Source of the DNA: Gammaproteobacteria bacterium
GTDB lineage: Bacteria; Pseudomonadota; Gammaproteobacteria; Ga0077536
Reading direction: 5' to 3'
Assembly (NCBI GenBank): GCA_021773835.1
Contig: JAJFJQ010000052.1
Span: 1 to 64,000, forward strand
Length of the DNA stretch: 64,000 bases
In this document: one piece after another, positions 51,705 through 60,438 of the stretch
Position numbering within the stretch: position 1 is the stretch's first letter
How the letters are laid out: the number at the start of each line of letters is the position of its first letter
Translations under genes and position numbers: made by a program
Notes under the pieces: generated by a model
Databases searched by the model: none
The model's input: only the letters and a program-made list of their open reading frames with translations
What the model was told of the DNA's origin: nothing

Positions 51705-52658
51705 ATGCTAGAGCCCGACTTTAAGATGATCGACACCAACGGCGTCACTCTGCGCACCGTCGTCGAAGGCGACGGGCCGTTGGTCATTCTGCTGCACGGC
51801 TGGCCACAGTGCTGGTATTTGTGGCGCTATCAGATTGCGCCGCTCGCCGCCGCTGGCTACACCGTCGCGGTCCCTGACCAGCGCGGCTACGGCGGCAGTA
51901 GCAAGCCGGCCGCGGTGCGTGACTACAACATTCGTGCGCTTGCGGACGGCGTCGTTGGCTTGTGCACGGCGCTCGGCTTTGACGAGTTCAACTTGTTTGG
52001 CCACGACTGGGGTTGCCTAGTGGCGTGGAACACTGCGCTCCTGCACGAAGACACCTGTAAGTCCGTCATGGGTTTGTCGGTGCCGTTCTGGCGTTGGGAC
52101 ACAGACGGGCTAAACCCGCCGGGTTTGGATGACCGCTTTTGGTACGCGCGCTACTTCCAGGACGAGGGCGTGGTCGAGGCAGAACTCGAGGCCGATATTC
52201 GCGGCAGCCTGCTGCAGATCTACTACGGCCTGTCCGGCAACGGACTGTGGATGAAACAACGGGAATGTCCGCGTTCCGCCGGGCTGCTCGACGCCATGCC
52301 CAAGACCGACAAGCCGACGAAGGGATTCACCGACGAGGACATGGACTACTACGTCGAGCAGTATATGGTGAGTGGTTTCCGCGGGCCGTGTAACTGGTAT
52401 CGCAACGTTCCGCAGTTGCGCACCGACACGCCGGAGGCCGAGGGCAAGAATTTTTCGCAACCGGCGGCTTTCGTGGCGGGTTCGATCGACGACGTGCTGC
52501 TCTACGATCCCAACTGGCGTGATTGGTTTCCAAAGTCTTTCGATGACCTGCGCTTCATCGAAATCATCGAGGGGTCCGGACACTGGTTGCAGTGCGACAA
52601 CCCAGCGGCGACGACGGCGCAAATGCTGCGCTTTCTTGCCGAAGTGGAACCGGTTTAA
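51705..52658 (+). CDS. Alpha/beta-hydrolase epoxide hydrolase
   Basis: 317 residues. The oxyanion motif HGWPQCWYLWRYQ is at about 31-43, and the nucleophile Asp is in FGHDWGCLVAW (about residue 103). Lid-domain tyrosines and the catalytic histidine in GSGHWLQCDNPA (near 295) complete the pattern of soluble epoxide hydrolases; haloalkane dehalogenase is less likely. Its ATG at 51705 follows GGAGG at 51691-51696. A second, different epoxide hydrolase starts 48 bp after its stop, and a Baeyer-Villiger oxygenase converges from the other strand. This and its two neighbours look more GC-rich than the rest of the window. Confidence 0.88.
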   Translation: MLEPDFKMIDTNGVTLRTVVEGDGPLVILLHGWPQCWYLWRYQIAPLAAAGYTVAVPDQRGYGGSSKPAAVRDYNIRALADGVVGLCTALGFDEFNLFGHDWGCLVAWNTALLHEDTCKSVMGLSVPFWRWDTDGLNPPGLDDRFWYARYFQDEGVVEAELEADIRGSLLQIYYGLSGNGLWMKQRECPRSAGLLDAMPKTDKPTKGFTDEDMDYYVEQYMVSGFRGPCNWYRNVPQLRTDTPEAEGKNFSQPAAFVAGSIDDVLLYDPNWRDWFPKSFDDLRFIEIIEGSGHWLQCDNPAATTAQMLRFLAEVEPV

Positions 52659-52706
52659 CTGCCTCGCCGATACACTAAACGCTAATACGTAAACCGGGAG
52701 CCCGCT

Positions 52707-53852
52707 ATGAGCGCCATCCGCCCGTTCCGATTCGACGTCCCGCAGTCCGATCTCGATGACCTTGAAGAGCGGCTGTCCGCAACGCGCTGGCCGGATCGGG
52801 AGACGCCTGCGGACTGGAGTCAGGGTATTCCGCTCGCCTACCTGCGTGAGTTGTGCGACTACTTGCAAAACGACTATGACTGGCGCCGGTGCGAGGCCGC
52901 GCTGAATGCACTGCCTCAATTCATAACCGAGCTGGATGGCCTCGACATCCAGTTCATACATGTGCGTTCACCACACGACGATGCGCTGCCGATGATCATG
53001 ACCCATGGCTGGCCAGGATCGGTAATCGAGTTCATGAACGTTATCGGACCGTTGACCGATCCCGAGGCGCACGGCGGGCGGCGCGAGGACGCCTTCCACC
53101 TCGTGTGCCCGAGCCTGCCGGGCTTCGGCTGGTCCGGCAAGCCGCAGGCCTCAGGCTGGAACGTCGGGCGCATCGGCCGCGCCTGGGGCGAACTCATGGC
53201 GCGGCTCGGCTACTCGCGCTGGGTGGCGCAGGGCGGTGATTGGGGATCACTGGTCGCAGACTGCATTGCGCAGCGTGAGCCGCCAGCCTGTATCGCCGTG
53301 CATACCAACATGCCGATGCTGTCGCCAAGTAAGGCCTTACTTGAGGAACCGACCGAGTTCGAACAGCAGGCACTGGCCCGCATGCAGCAGTACTGGGACT
53401 GGGAATCCGGATACTCCAAGGAGCAGAGCACCCGGCCGCAGACCTTGGGCTACGGCCTGGTCGACTCGCCGGTCGCGCAGGTGGCCTGGATCGCTGAGAA
53501 GTACTGGTGCTGGACCGATTGCAAGGGCCATCCGGAGAACGCGCTGGCCCGCGACGAGCTACTAGACAACATCATGATGTACTGGTTGCCGGCCGCCGGC
53601 GCATCCTCGGCGCGCTTGTACTGGGAATCGTTTCGGGATCTGACGCGCGAGCAGCCGGCGATCGACATACCGGTAGGGGTCAGCGTCTTTCCAGAGGAGA
53701 TATTCCGCGCGTCGCGGCGCTGGTGCGAGGAGCGCTTCAGCAACCTCGTCCACTACAACGTATTGCCACAGGGCGGCCATTTCGCGGCCTTCGAGCAGCC
53801 TGAGTTGTTCGTCGACGAGCTCCGGACCTGCTTTCGGCACGCACGCGATTGA
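52707..53852 (+). CDS. Epoxide hydrolase, microsomal-type (EHN domain)
   Basis: 381 residues with the N-terminal EHN helical domain (about 1-110, IRPFRFDVPQSDLDDLEERL) seen in microsomal and juvenile-hormone epoxide hydrolases. The alpha/beta-hydrolase core follows: oxyanion segment MTHGWPGSVIEF, nucleophile Asp in AQGGDWGSLVAD (about residue 178), and histidine in GGHFAAFEQPE near the end. The presence of two unrelated epoxide hydrolase types side by side suggests a catabolic or detoxification cassette. It ends 7 bp from the convergent oxygenase stop. Confidence 0.92.
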   Translation: MSAIRPFRFDVPQSDLDDLEERLSATRWPDRETPADWSQGIPLAYLRELCDYLQNDYDWRRCEAALNALPQFITELDGLDIQFIHVRSPHDDALPMIMTHGWPGSVIEFMNVIGPLTDPEAHGGRREDAFHLVCPSLPGFGWSGKPQASGWNVGRIGRAWGELMARLGYSRWVAQGGDWGSLVADCIAQREPPACIAVHTNMPMLSPSKALLEEPTEFEQQALARMQQYWDWESGYSKEQSTRPQTLGYGLVDSPVAQVAWIAEKYWCWTDCKGHPENALARDELLDNIMMYWLPAAGASSARLYWESFRDLTREQPAIDIPVGVSVFPEEIFRASRRWCEERFSNLVHYNVLPQGGHFAAFEQPELFVDELRTCFRHARD

Positions 53853-53859
53853 TCGCTGA

Positions 53860-55461
53860 TCAGCTGAAGGTGAAGCCTGCGTAACCGCTTTCAGCTTGCT
53901 CGTCGCACTTACGGCGGTACGTCGGAAGGCCGGCCGCGTAGAGTAGGAAGTGGCGATCCTGTCGACCCGGAAGATTAGAGTTGATGGCGGTGAACCAGGA
54001 ATCAACCTTGGTCAACAGCATGCGCTCCGCCGACTCGTGGACGTGCGTCGTCCACTCTGCCTCGGCCACTGCGGATGCCTCGACGGCGGCCAGTCCGTGA
54101 TCGCGCATGTGACGGAGAAGATCGGTTACCCACTCGACGTTTTGCTCTATGCAACGAGGCATATTGCAAAAGGTGGCCGCGTTATGTGGACCGACCAGGG
54201 TAAACAAGTTGGGAAAGCCCGGTACGGTCAAGCCTAGCAGTGTGCGTGGTCCGTTGGCCCACTTATCCTTGAGTGTGCATCCGTCACGGCCACGGATCTC
54301 GACGTGTTCGAAGCCACCCAGTACCGCGTTGAAGCCTGTGGCGTAGACGATGCAATCCAGGTCGTGCTGCTCGGCGCTGGTGCGGATCCCGTGCGCCGTG
54401 ATGCGCTCTATCGGGGTATCGTTGAGATCGACCAGACGTACGTGCGGCTCGTTGTAGGTCTCGTAGTAATTCGTTTCCAGCGGCACACGTCGCGTGCCGA
54501 AACCGTGGTTCCGTGGGATCAGCTTTTCCGCGATCACTGGATCATTGACTCGAGCACGGATCTTATTCGCGACGAATTCGCTCAGGGTCGCATTGGCCGC
54601 CTCGTCGACGAGCACGTCGCGGAAGTTGCCCATCCAAATGCCGAAGCCGGGCTCGTTGTAGAGCTTTTCGTAGACGGCATCGCGTTCCTCGGCCGACAGA
54701 TCGAGCGCGTTGCGTCGGTCGGACACGTGCATGAAGCCGGTATAACTCTCGCGGCAAAGCGCCAGGATGGCGTCGTAATCGGCCTTGATGCGTGCCTGAT
54801 CGGCGTCGTTTATCGGGCTATTCAGCAGCGGCGCGCACCAGTTCGGATTACGCTGGAAGACGGTCAAGTGGCGCGCGGTTTTGGCGACCTCGGGAATGAG
54901 CTGCACCGCGGTCGCGCCACTACCGATAACACCGACCCGCTTGCCCGCGAAGCTAACCGGCTCGTGCGGCCAATTTGCCGTGTGATGGGCCTCGCCCGCG
55001 AAGTTCTCGATCCCGCGGATGTCCGGCATGGTCGGGCTTGAAAACGGGCCCATGGCACTGATGAGGTAGCGCGTCCGTGCACCGCCGCCGTCGGCAAAGG
55101 CGACCTCCCAGATCTGGTCGTCGTCGTCGTAATGCGCTGCGACGACCTCGCGTTCGAAATCGATGTCACGGCGCAGATCGAAGCGTTCGGCGACATGTTG
55201 CAGATACCGCAGCGTCTCGGGTTGGGCGGCAAAATGCTCGCTCCAGTTCCACTCGGCGAGCAACTCTGGCGAAAATGAGTACGCATAGCTGTAGGATTCT
55301 GAGTCGAAGCGGGCGCCAGGGTAGCGATTTCGGTACCAGGTGCCGCCAATATCGCTCGCGCGCTCCACGACCCGCGTGCGTAAGCCGAGCGCGCGCAGAC
55401 AATGGAGTTGGTATAGGCCGGATACGCCGGCGCCGATGATGAGCGCGTCGAAGTCTTGCAT
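53860..55461 (-). CDS. Class I Baeyer-Villiger monooxygenase (flavoprotein)
   Basis: 533 residues. The FAD-binding GxGxxG is GAGVSGLYQL (9-18), and the Baeyer-Villiger fingerprint FxGxxxHTxxWP is exactly FAGEAHHTANWP (about 160-171). The NADPH Rossmann motif is VIGSGATAVQLIPEVA (about 185). The enzyme inserts oxygen next to a ketone to give an ester or lactone; the substrate is not predictable (cyclohexanone-type relatives are the nearest I recognise). Preceded on its strand by tRNA-Gln, and convergent with the epoxide hydrolases, so it may act in the same pathway though it is not in their operon. Confidence 0.93.
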   Translation of the reverse strand: MQDFDALIIGAGVSGLYQLHCLRALGLRTRVVERASDIGGTWYRNRYPGARFDSESYSYAYSFSPELLAEWNWSEHFAAQPETLRYLQHVAERFDLRRDIDFEREVVAAHYDDDDQIWEVAFADGGGARTRYLISAMGPFSSPTMPDIRGIENFAGEAHHTANWPHEPVSFAGKRVGVIGSGATAVQLIPEVAKTARHLTVFQRNPNWCAPLLNSPINDADQARIKADYDAILALCRESYTGFMHVSDRRNALDLSAEERDAVYEKLYNEPGFGIWMGNFRDVLVDEAANATLSEFVANKIRARVNDPVIAEKLIPRNHGFGTRRVPLETNYYETYNEPHVRLVDLNDTPIERITAHGIRTSAEQHDLDCIVYATGFNAVLGGFEHVEIRGRDGCTLKDKWANGPRTLLGLTVPGFPNLFTLVGPHNAATFCNMPRCIEQNVEWVTDLLRHMRDHGLAAVEASAVAEAEWTTHVHESAERMLLTKVDSWFTAINSNLPGRQDRHFLLYAAGLPTYRRKCDEQAESGYAGFTFS

Positions 55462-55486
55462 ATCGGGTCCAGGACCTGTTTTAAAT

Positions 55487-55560
55487 TGGCTGGGGGAGAG
55501 GGATTCGAACCCCCGCTGGCGGAGTCAGAGTCCGCAGTCCTACCACTAGACGATCCCCCA
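55487..55560 (-). tRNA. tRNA-Gln (anticodon CTG)
   Basis: A 74-nt gene including CCA. Read on the minus strand it folds as acceptor TGGGGGA/TCCCCCA with discriminator G and encoded CCA, a D-arm, the anticodon stem GCGGA/TCCGC enclosing CTCTGAC (anticodon CTG, codon CAG), and a T-arm GGGGG/CCCTC with loop TTCGAAT. The T1-A72 pair fits tRNA-Gln. Confidence 0.96.
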
Positions 55561-55611
55561 GGAGACGTTAAAGCTGCGGTCTAATTGCATTCGGTGCTTA
55601 ATTCTAACCGA

Positions 55612-55759
55612 AGTCGGGAGAGGGATGGATGAGCAAACAAAGTGTTGTTTGCTCACCCCTTCGTGGCGACCTACGGTCGTCCCATCTCGCATGTGCGAGA
55701 TGGGCGAACTCCCGCTGGCGGAGCCAGAGTCAGCGATCCTAACATTAGACGATCCCCCA
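55612..55759 (-). pseudogene. tRNA-Gln copy interrupted in the T-loop by a 78-bp insert
   Basis: Minus-strand sequence from 55759 repeats the real tRNA-Gln: TGGGGGATCGTCTA, a D-arm with changes, an anticodon loop CTCTGGC (CTG kept), and GCGGGAGTTCG. After that a 78-bp insert (55627-55704) precedes the rest of the T-arm and a damaged acceptor end. The anticodon and T-stems each carry a mismatch, the three outer acceptor pairs are broken, and there is no CCA. It is probably nonfunctional. It lies 51 bp upstream of the intact copy. Confidence 0.75.
55627..55704. repeat. Hairpin-rich insert within the tRNA-Gln copy
   Basis: Three consecutive perfect stems fill the insert: GAGCAAACAA-AGTG-TTGTTTGCTC (55631-55654), CGACC-TAC-GGTCG (55667-55679), and CCCATCTCGC-ATGT-GCGAGATGGG (55681-55704). 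The last ends exactly at the right insert boundary. It encodes nothing recognisable. Confidence 0.8.
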
Positions 55760-55804
55760 AATTCAGGCGCAGTAAACAGTATCCATGTGTCAAAGCCAAG
55801 GGGA

Positions 55805-56182
55805 TTAAGTCGATGCGAGCATGGACCCGTTACGGGTCTTTTCGCGGTAGTCATTGATCAGACCTTGAAGCATGCTCGAAATCTTTAGAGACTCCGCGAT
55901 CAGATCGATCGATTGTCCGTTATCGATGATGCCGAGTTCTCCTGCTATGTAGAGGTGAGTTCTTAGTTCGGCGCAGGAGCCTTTCGCGTTTTCAAGATAA
56001 CGTCGACGTTGAGCTTGTGAGGTGCGCTCGTATCCAGCGGCAACGTTGGATGCTATCGCCAGTGAGGCGCGGGTTACGAGATCGCGAAAGCCGTTGTCGT
56101 GACATTCGTGTAGCGTGCGGTGGGTTTGAATCGCCAGATCACAGGAGCGATTCCAGATATTAATACCGTCTAGCGTCTTCAT
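55805..56182 (-). CDS. Four-helix bundle protein (S23/IVP family)
   Basis: 125 residues. The pattern IWNRSCDLAIQTHR, RDLVTRASLAIASNVAAGYER, RRYLENAKGSCAELRTHLYIA, then LKISSMLQGLINDYRE matches the four-helix-bundle family first noted as 23S rRNA intervening-sequence proteins. The function is unknown. A textbook AAGGAGGT lies just upstream of the ATG (56187-56194 on the plus axis), the strongest ribosome binding site I saw in the window. It stands on the minus strand 75 bp beyond rpsI, with the tRNA copies further along. There is no rRNA here, so it is a stand-alone copy. Confidence 0.92.
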   Translation of the reverse strand: MKTLDGINIWNRSCDLAIQTHRTLHECHDNGFRDLVTRASLAIASNVAAGYERTSQAQRRRYLENAKGSCAELRTHLYIAGELGIIDNGQSIDLIAESLKISSMLQGLINDYREKTRNGSMLAST

Positions 56183-56205
56183 AAGTACCTCCTTGTACTT
56201 AGATA

Positions 56206-56241
56206 AAAACCCGGTTTTTAGCGCGGACTCCTTGCCCGCGC
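56206..56241 (-). terminator. Possible terminator after rpsI
   Basis: On the minus strand GCGCGG (56241-56236) pairs with CCGCGC (56226-56221) around a 9-nt loop, then TAAAAACCGGGTTTTTAT. The T-run is displaced by a second short A/T-stem, so strength is doubtful. It would separate rplM-rpsI from the four-helix-bundle gene. Confidence 0.35.
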
Positions 56242-56257
56242 GTTGCGCTACTACAAA

Positions 56258-56650
56258 TTAGCGCTTGCTGTACTGCGGTCGCTTGCGTGCTTTGTGCAAA
56301 CCAATTTTCTTGCGTTCGACTTCGCGTGAATCGCGAGTTACGAAACCGGCGACCCGCAGTGGCCGTCGTAGTGTTTCATCGTATGCGATAAGTGCTCTAG
56401 TGATCCCGTGGCGTATGGCGCCTGCCTGTCCCGAATTGCCGCCGCCTTTGACGGTAACGTTAATGTCGAAATCGGTGTCCATGTCCACTTTGACGAGCGG
56501 CTGACGCACAATCATGCGGCCGGTTTCGCGGCCAAAGTATTCGTCAATGGTTCGACCGTTAATGATGATATTACCGGTGCCGCGCTTCAAAAAGACGCGT
56601 GCTGCAGAACTCTTGCGTCGACCGATGGTGTGATAGGTATCTGTTGCCAT
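56258..56650 (-). CDS. rpsI: 30S ribosomal protein S9
   Basis: 130 residues, normal length. It begins [20 protein letters not shown], contains [15 protein letters not shown], and ends in the conserved basic tail [10 protein letters not shown], which reaches the P-site tRNA anticodon loop. rplM lies 5 bp upstream, the universal operon. Confidence 0.98.
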   Translation of the reverse strand: MATDTYHTIGRRKSSAARVFLKRGTGNIIINGRTIDEYFGRETGRMIVRQPLVKVDMDTDFDINVTVKGGGNSGQAGAIRHGITRALIAYDETLRRPLRVAGFVTRDSREVERKKIGLHKARKRPQYSKR

Positions 56651-56655
56651 GAGGA

Positions 56656-57084
56656 CTATATATCGAGTGTTTGTGGTTGTTGTGGGGCGTGGCGATGTTC
56701 GGGCCCCGCGTATACTTTTAGTTTACGAAACATGTCGCGACCAAGCGGTCCGCGTGGGAGCATACCCTTCACGGCTTTGTTGATCGCCTCGGTCGGCGCT
56801 TTTTCCATTAGCTTGTCGAAGCTGATTTGTTTCAGGCCGCCGGGGTAGCCAGAGTGCCGATAGTAAATTTTATCGGTGTTCTTTTTCCCCGTAACGCGGA
56901 CCTTCTCCGCATTGACCACGATGATGTAATCACCGGTATCAAGATTCGGCGTATACTCGGGCTTGTGTTTCCCCCGAAGACGGTTCGCAATTTCCGTAGC
57001 GAGCCGGCCGAGGACTTTATCGGTGGCGTCAACAACGTACCAATCGCGTTTGATGGTTTTCGCCGAGGCGGTGTAGGTAGTCAT
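56656..57084 (-). CDS. rplM: 50S ribosomal protein L13
   Basis: 142 residues. Signature segments are the [20 protein letters not shown] start region, the [12 protein letters not shown]-like [13 protein letters not shown], and [19 protein letters not shown]. An early assembly protein of the large subunit. It is the first gene of the rplM-rpsI operon and diverges from coq7 across 116 bp, where both promoters must lie. Confidence 0.98.
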   Translation of the reverse strand: MTTYTASAKTIKRDWYVVDATDKVLGRLATEIANRLRGKHKPEYTPNLDTGDYIIVVNAEKVRVTGKKNTDKIYYRHSGYPGGLKQISFDKLMEKAPTEAINKAVKGMLPRGPLGRDMFRKLKVYAGPEHRHAPQQPQTLDI

Positions 57085-57200
57085 GCTGGTAGAAGGCTTG
57101 AAAAAAGAGCGGCAATGGTACGGATTGACCGCACCAGTGTCAACGCCGAGATCGTATCTAGGCGCTTGATTCTGGCCGGAAATCTACCTATCTAGCGGCC

Positions 57201-57860
57201 ATGAATCAAGACCAATCCGAGACCCGAACGTATACACCACTCGATCGCCTGATCGGGTCCGTCGACCAGCTCGTTCGGACCATTGCGCCACCGCAGCAAA
57301 GAGCGAACCGGCCGTCGCCCGCCGCGGACCAGCCGGAGCTGCCGTTAGCCGACCGTGATAGGCGCCATTCGGCCGGTTTGATGCGGGTTAATCATACCGG
57401 TGAGGTGTGCGCCCAAGCCCTCTATCTCGGTCAGGCGCTGGTCGCCCGCGACGACCAACTCAAGCGATTTTTAAGCGATGCCGCGGCTGAGGAGCGCGAT
57501 CATCTTATCTGGTGCGCTCAGCGATTGACTGAACTTGATAGCCGGCCAAGTTTGCTGAATCCCGCCTGGTTTGCCGGCTCGGTCGCAATTGCAGTGACCG
57601 CGGCCGCCGTCAGCGACGAAATTAGTCTCGGGTTTGTCGAAGAAACGGAGCGTCAGGTGTGCGCCCACCTGGACGGACATCTGAATGAACTCAGCGAGGA
57701 TGACCGACGTAGCCGTGCGGTTATCGCCGAGATGCGCGCCGATGAGGCGCAACATGCAACCAACGCAAATCTCCAAGGCGCAAAAACGCTACCGCCGCTA
57801 ATGAAGCACCTAATGCGCCTGCAATCGCGCGTGATGACCACTCTGGCCTACTGGCTTTAA
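57201..57860 (+). CDS. coq7: Ubiquinone biosynthesis hydroxylase Coq7
   Basis: Diiron-carboxylate hydroxylase converting demethoxyubiquinol toward ubiquinol. 219 residues. Iron ligands appear in NHTGEVCAQ, AEERDHLIW, LGFVEETERQV and RADEAQHATNA. An N-terminal extension of about 50 polar residues precedes the core, as in bacterial Coq7. Many gammaproteobacteria use the flavoprotein UbiF at this step; having Coq7 means an oxygen-dependent ubiquinone route of the Pseudomonas/Legionella type. Its ATG at 57201 stands 116 bp from the divergent rplM start. Confidence 0.96.
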   Translation: MNQDQSETRTYTPLDRLIGSVDQLVRTIAPPQQRANRPSPAADQPELPLADRDRRHSAGLMRVNHTGEVCAQALYLGQALVARDDQLKRFLSDAAAEERDHLIWCAQRLTELDSRPSLLNPAWFAGSVAIAVTAAAVSDEISLGFVEETERQVCAHLDGHLNELSEDDRRSRAVIAEMRADEAQHATNANLQGAKTLPPLMKHLMRLQSRVMTTLAYWL

Positions 57861-57974
57861 CTCGGTCTCGGCGTACTGGGCCGCGGCCTTGAGATCGCCC
57901 TGATTAAACCCAATATCATCTAAAAGGAGCGGTGAATATCCACCGAGCCATTGTGGCGGGTGCTCACGGGCTAG

Positions 57975-58916
<942 letters not shown>

Positions 58917-58972
58917 TCCGTATAATGTAGGGATCAGTGCCGACTAAATTGCCGAAGTTAGGGGATCCGCGG

Positions 58973-60355
58973 ATGGGCTCACACAAATTGTCACGCGTTG
59001 TCAGCGCCGTCTGCGTTGCCCTGGTGGTCGCCGGCGCCGGCCCGATGTCTCAAGCGGCATTGCCGCGCGTTCAAGCCGGCCAAGAAATGCCGAGTTTGGC
59101 CCCGATGCTCGATCGGGTCACCCCAGCGGTTGTTAATATCGCTACCGAAGGGCACGTCGAGATTCGCACCAATCCATTATTTAATGACCCGTTTTTTCGG
59201 CGTTTTTTCAACGCACCCGATCAACCGCGTCGACGTAAGACCCAGAGTCTAGGCTCCGGTGTCATTATCGATGCAAAGCGCGGTCTCGTGGTTACCAACA
59301 ATCATGTCATCGCCAATGCCGATCAAATCACAGTAAAACTCCGTGATGGACGCACTTTAAAGGCAAAATTGGTCGGCTCGGATCCCGACACAGATGTTGC
59401 GGTAGTAAAAATTAGCGGCAAGCGCTTAACCGCCGTCCCGCTCGCCGATTCAGACAAACTTCGAGTTGGCGACTACGTGGTGGCGATCGGAAATCCGTTT
59501 GGCTTAGGGCAGACGGTTACTTCTGGCATCATCAGCGCGCTCGCGCGCAGTGGCCTCGGTATCACCGGTTATGAAGATTTGATCCAGACGGATGCGTCGA
59601 TCAATCCCGGCAACTCGGGCGGCGCCTTGGTAAATCTTCGCGGTGAGTTGGTCGGGATCAACACGGCAATCTTTTCGCAATCCGGTGGCAACATCGGCAT
59701 CGGTTTCGCAATCCCAACCAATATGGTGCGCCAAATTACCGACCAACTGGTCGAGCACGGCGAGGTGCGGCGCGGGTTTCTCGGTGCTCAACTACAAGAT
59801 CTCGACCCTGATCTCGCCGGCGCATTTGGTATCGCATCGCGGCATGGGGCCGTATTGGTCAACATTATTGAAGGTTCCCCGGCGCACCAAGCAGGGCTCC
59901 AACCCGGCGACGTCGTCATCGCTGCTAACGACAAACCGGTGACGAATGCGGCCGATCTGCGTAACCAAGTTGGTCTTAAACGCATCGGCGAGAAAGTTAA
60001 GCTCAAGGTCATGCGTGAGGGTAGTGAGAAAACGGTAACCATTACCGTCGCCGAACGGGACACTGCTGAATTAGCCGGCGAATTACGTAATCCGCGTTTG
60101 GCCGGTGCGACCTTCGGTGAAATTCCTGAGCAATCGCGTGCCTACGGGCGTATCCAGGGCGTTATGGTGTATGAGGTCGAACGCGGCTCTCGAGTTGGCC
60201 GCGCGGGCTTGCGCGAGGGTGACATTATTACTTCGGTTAACCGCCGTCCGACGCGCGACCTTGATGAGTTTTTGAATGTGGTGAATCGTTTGAACGGCGA
60301 ACTATTGGTGCGGGTATTTCGCGGCAACCAAGGCGCCTTTATGGTGATCAAATAA
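58973..60355 (+). CDS. Periplasmic Do-family serine protease (DegQ/MucD-like)
   Basis: About 460 residues from the ATG at 58973 (AGGGG at 58960-58964 fits; a GTG at 58937 would add 12). A signal peptide (about 1-28, KLSRVVSAVCVALVVAGAG) leads into a trypsin-like domain with triad His in TNNHVIANAD, Asp in DPDTDVAVVK and Ser in NPGNSGGALVNLRG. Two PDZ domains follow (from about 265 and 370). It degrades or refolds damaged periplasmic proteins. A TATAAT lies upstream at 58921. The exact name (degQ, degP or mucD) cannot be fixed from sequence alone, so I leave the symbol empty. Confidence 0.94.
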   Translation: MGSHKLSRVVSAVCVALVVAGAGPMSQAALPRVQAGQEMPSLAPMLDRVTPAVVNIATEGHVEIRTNPLFNDPFFRRFFNAPDQPRRRKTQSLGSGVIIDAKRGLVVTNNHVIANADQITVKLRDGRTLKAKLVGSDPDTDVAVVKISGKRLTAVPLADSDKLRVGDYVVAIGNPFGLGQTVTSGIISALARSGLGITGYEDLIQTDASINPGNSGGALVNLRGELVGINTAIFSQSGGNIGIGFAIPTNMVRQITDQLVEHGEVRRGFLGAQLQDLDPDLAGAFGIASRHGAVLVNIIEGSPAHQAGLQPGDVVIAANDKPVTNAADLRNQVGLKRIGEKVKLKVMREGSEKTVTITVAERDTAELAGELRNPRLAGATFGEIPEQSRAYGRIQGVMVYEVERGSRVGRAGLREGDIITSVNRRPTRDLDEFLNVVNRLNGELLVRVFRGNQGAFMVIK

Positions 60356-60438
60356 CAAGGAAGAAAAGCTGCGGTTAGCTGCTATTGGGTCAACTGAATC
60401 GCGCACCTTGGATCGCAAGGTGATCCGGTTAAAGCGAT

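Noticed and set aside
52110-52961. 283-codon minus-strand frame across both epoxide hydrolases
   Set aside because: Antisense shadow spanning two real genes with complete active-site motifs.
54304-55041. 245-codon plus-strand frame over the monooxygenase
   Set aside because: Antisense of the Baeyer-Villiger gene, which has intact FAD, NADPH and fingerprint motifs.
55625-55888. 87-codon frame through the split tRNA copy
   Set aside because: It is a chance reading of tRNA sequence and the hairpin insert.
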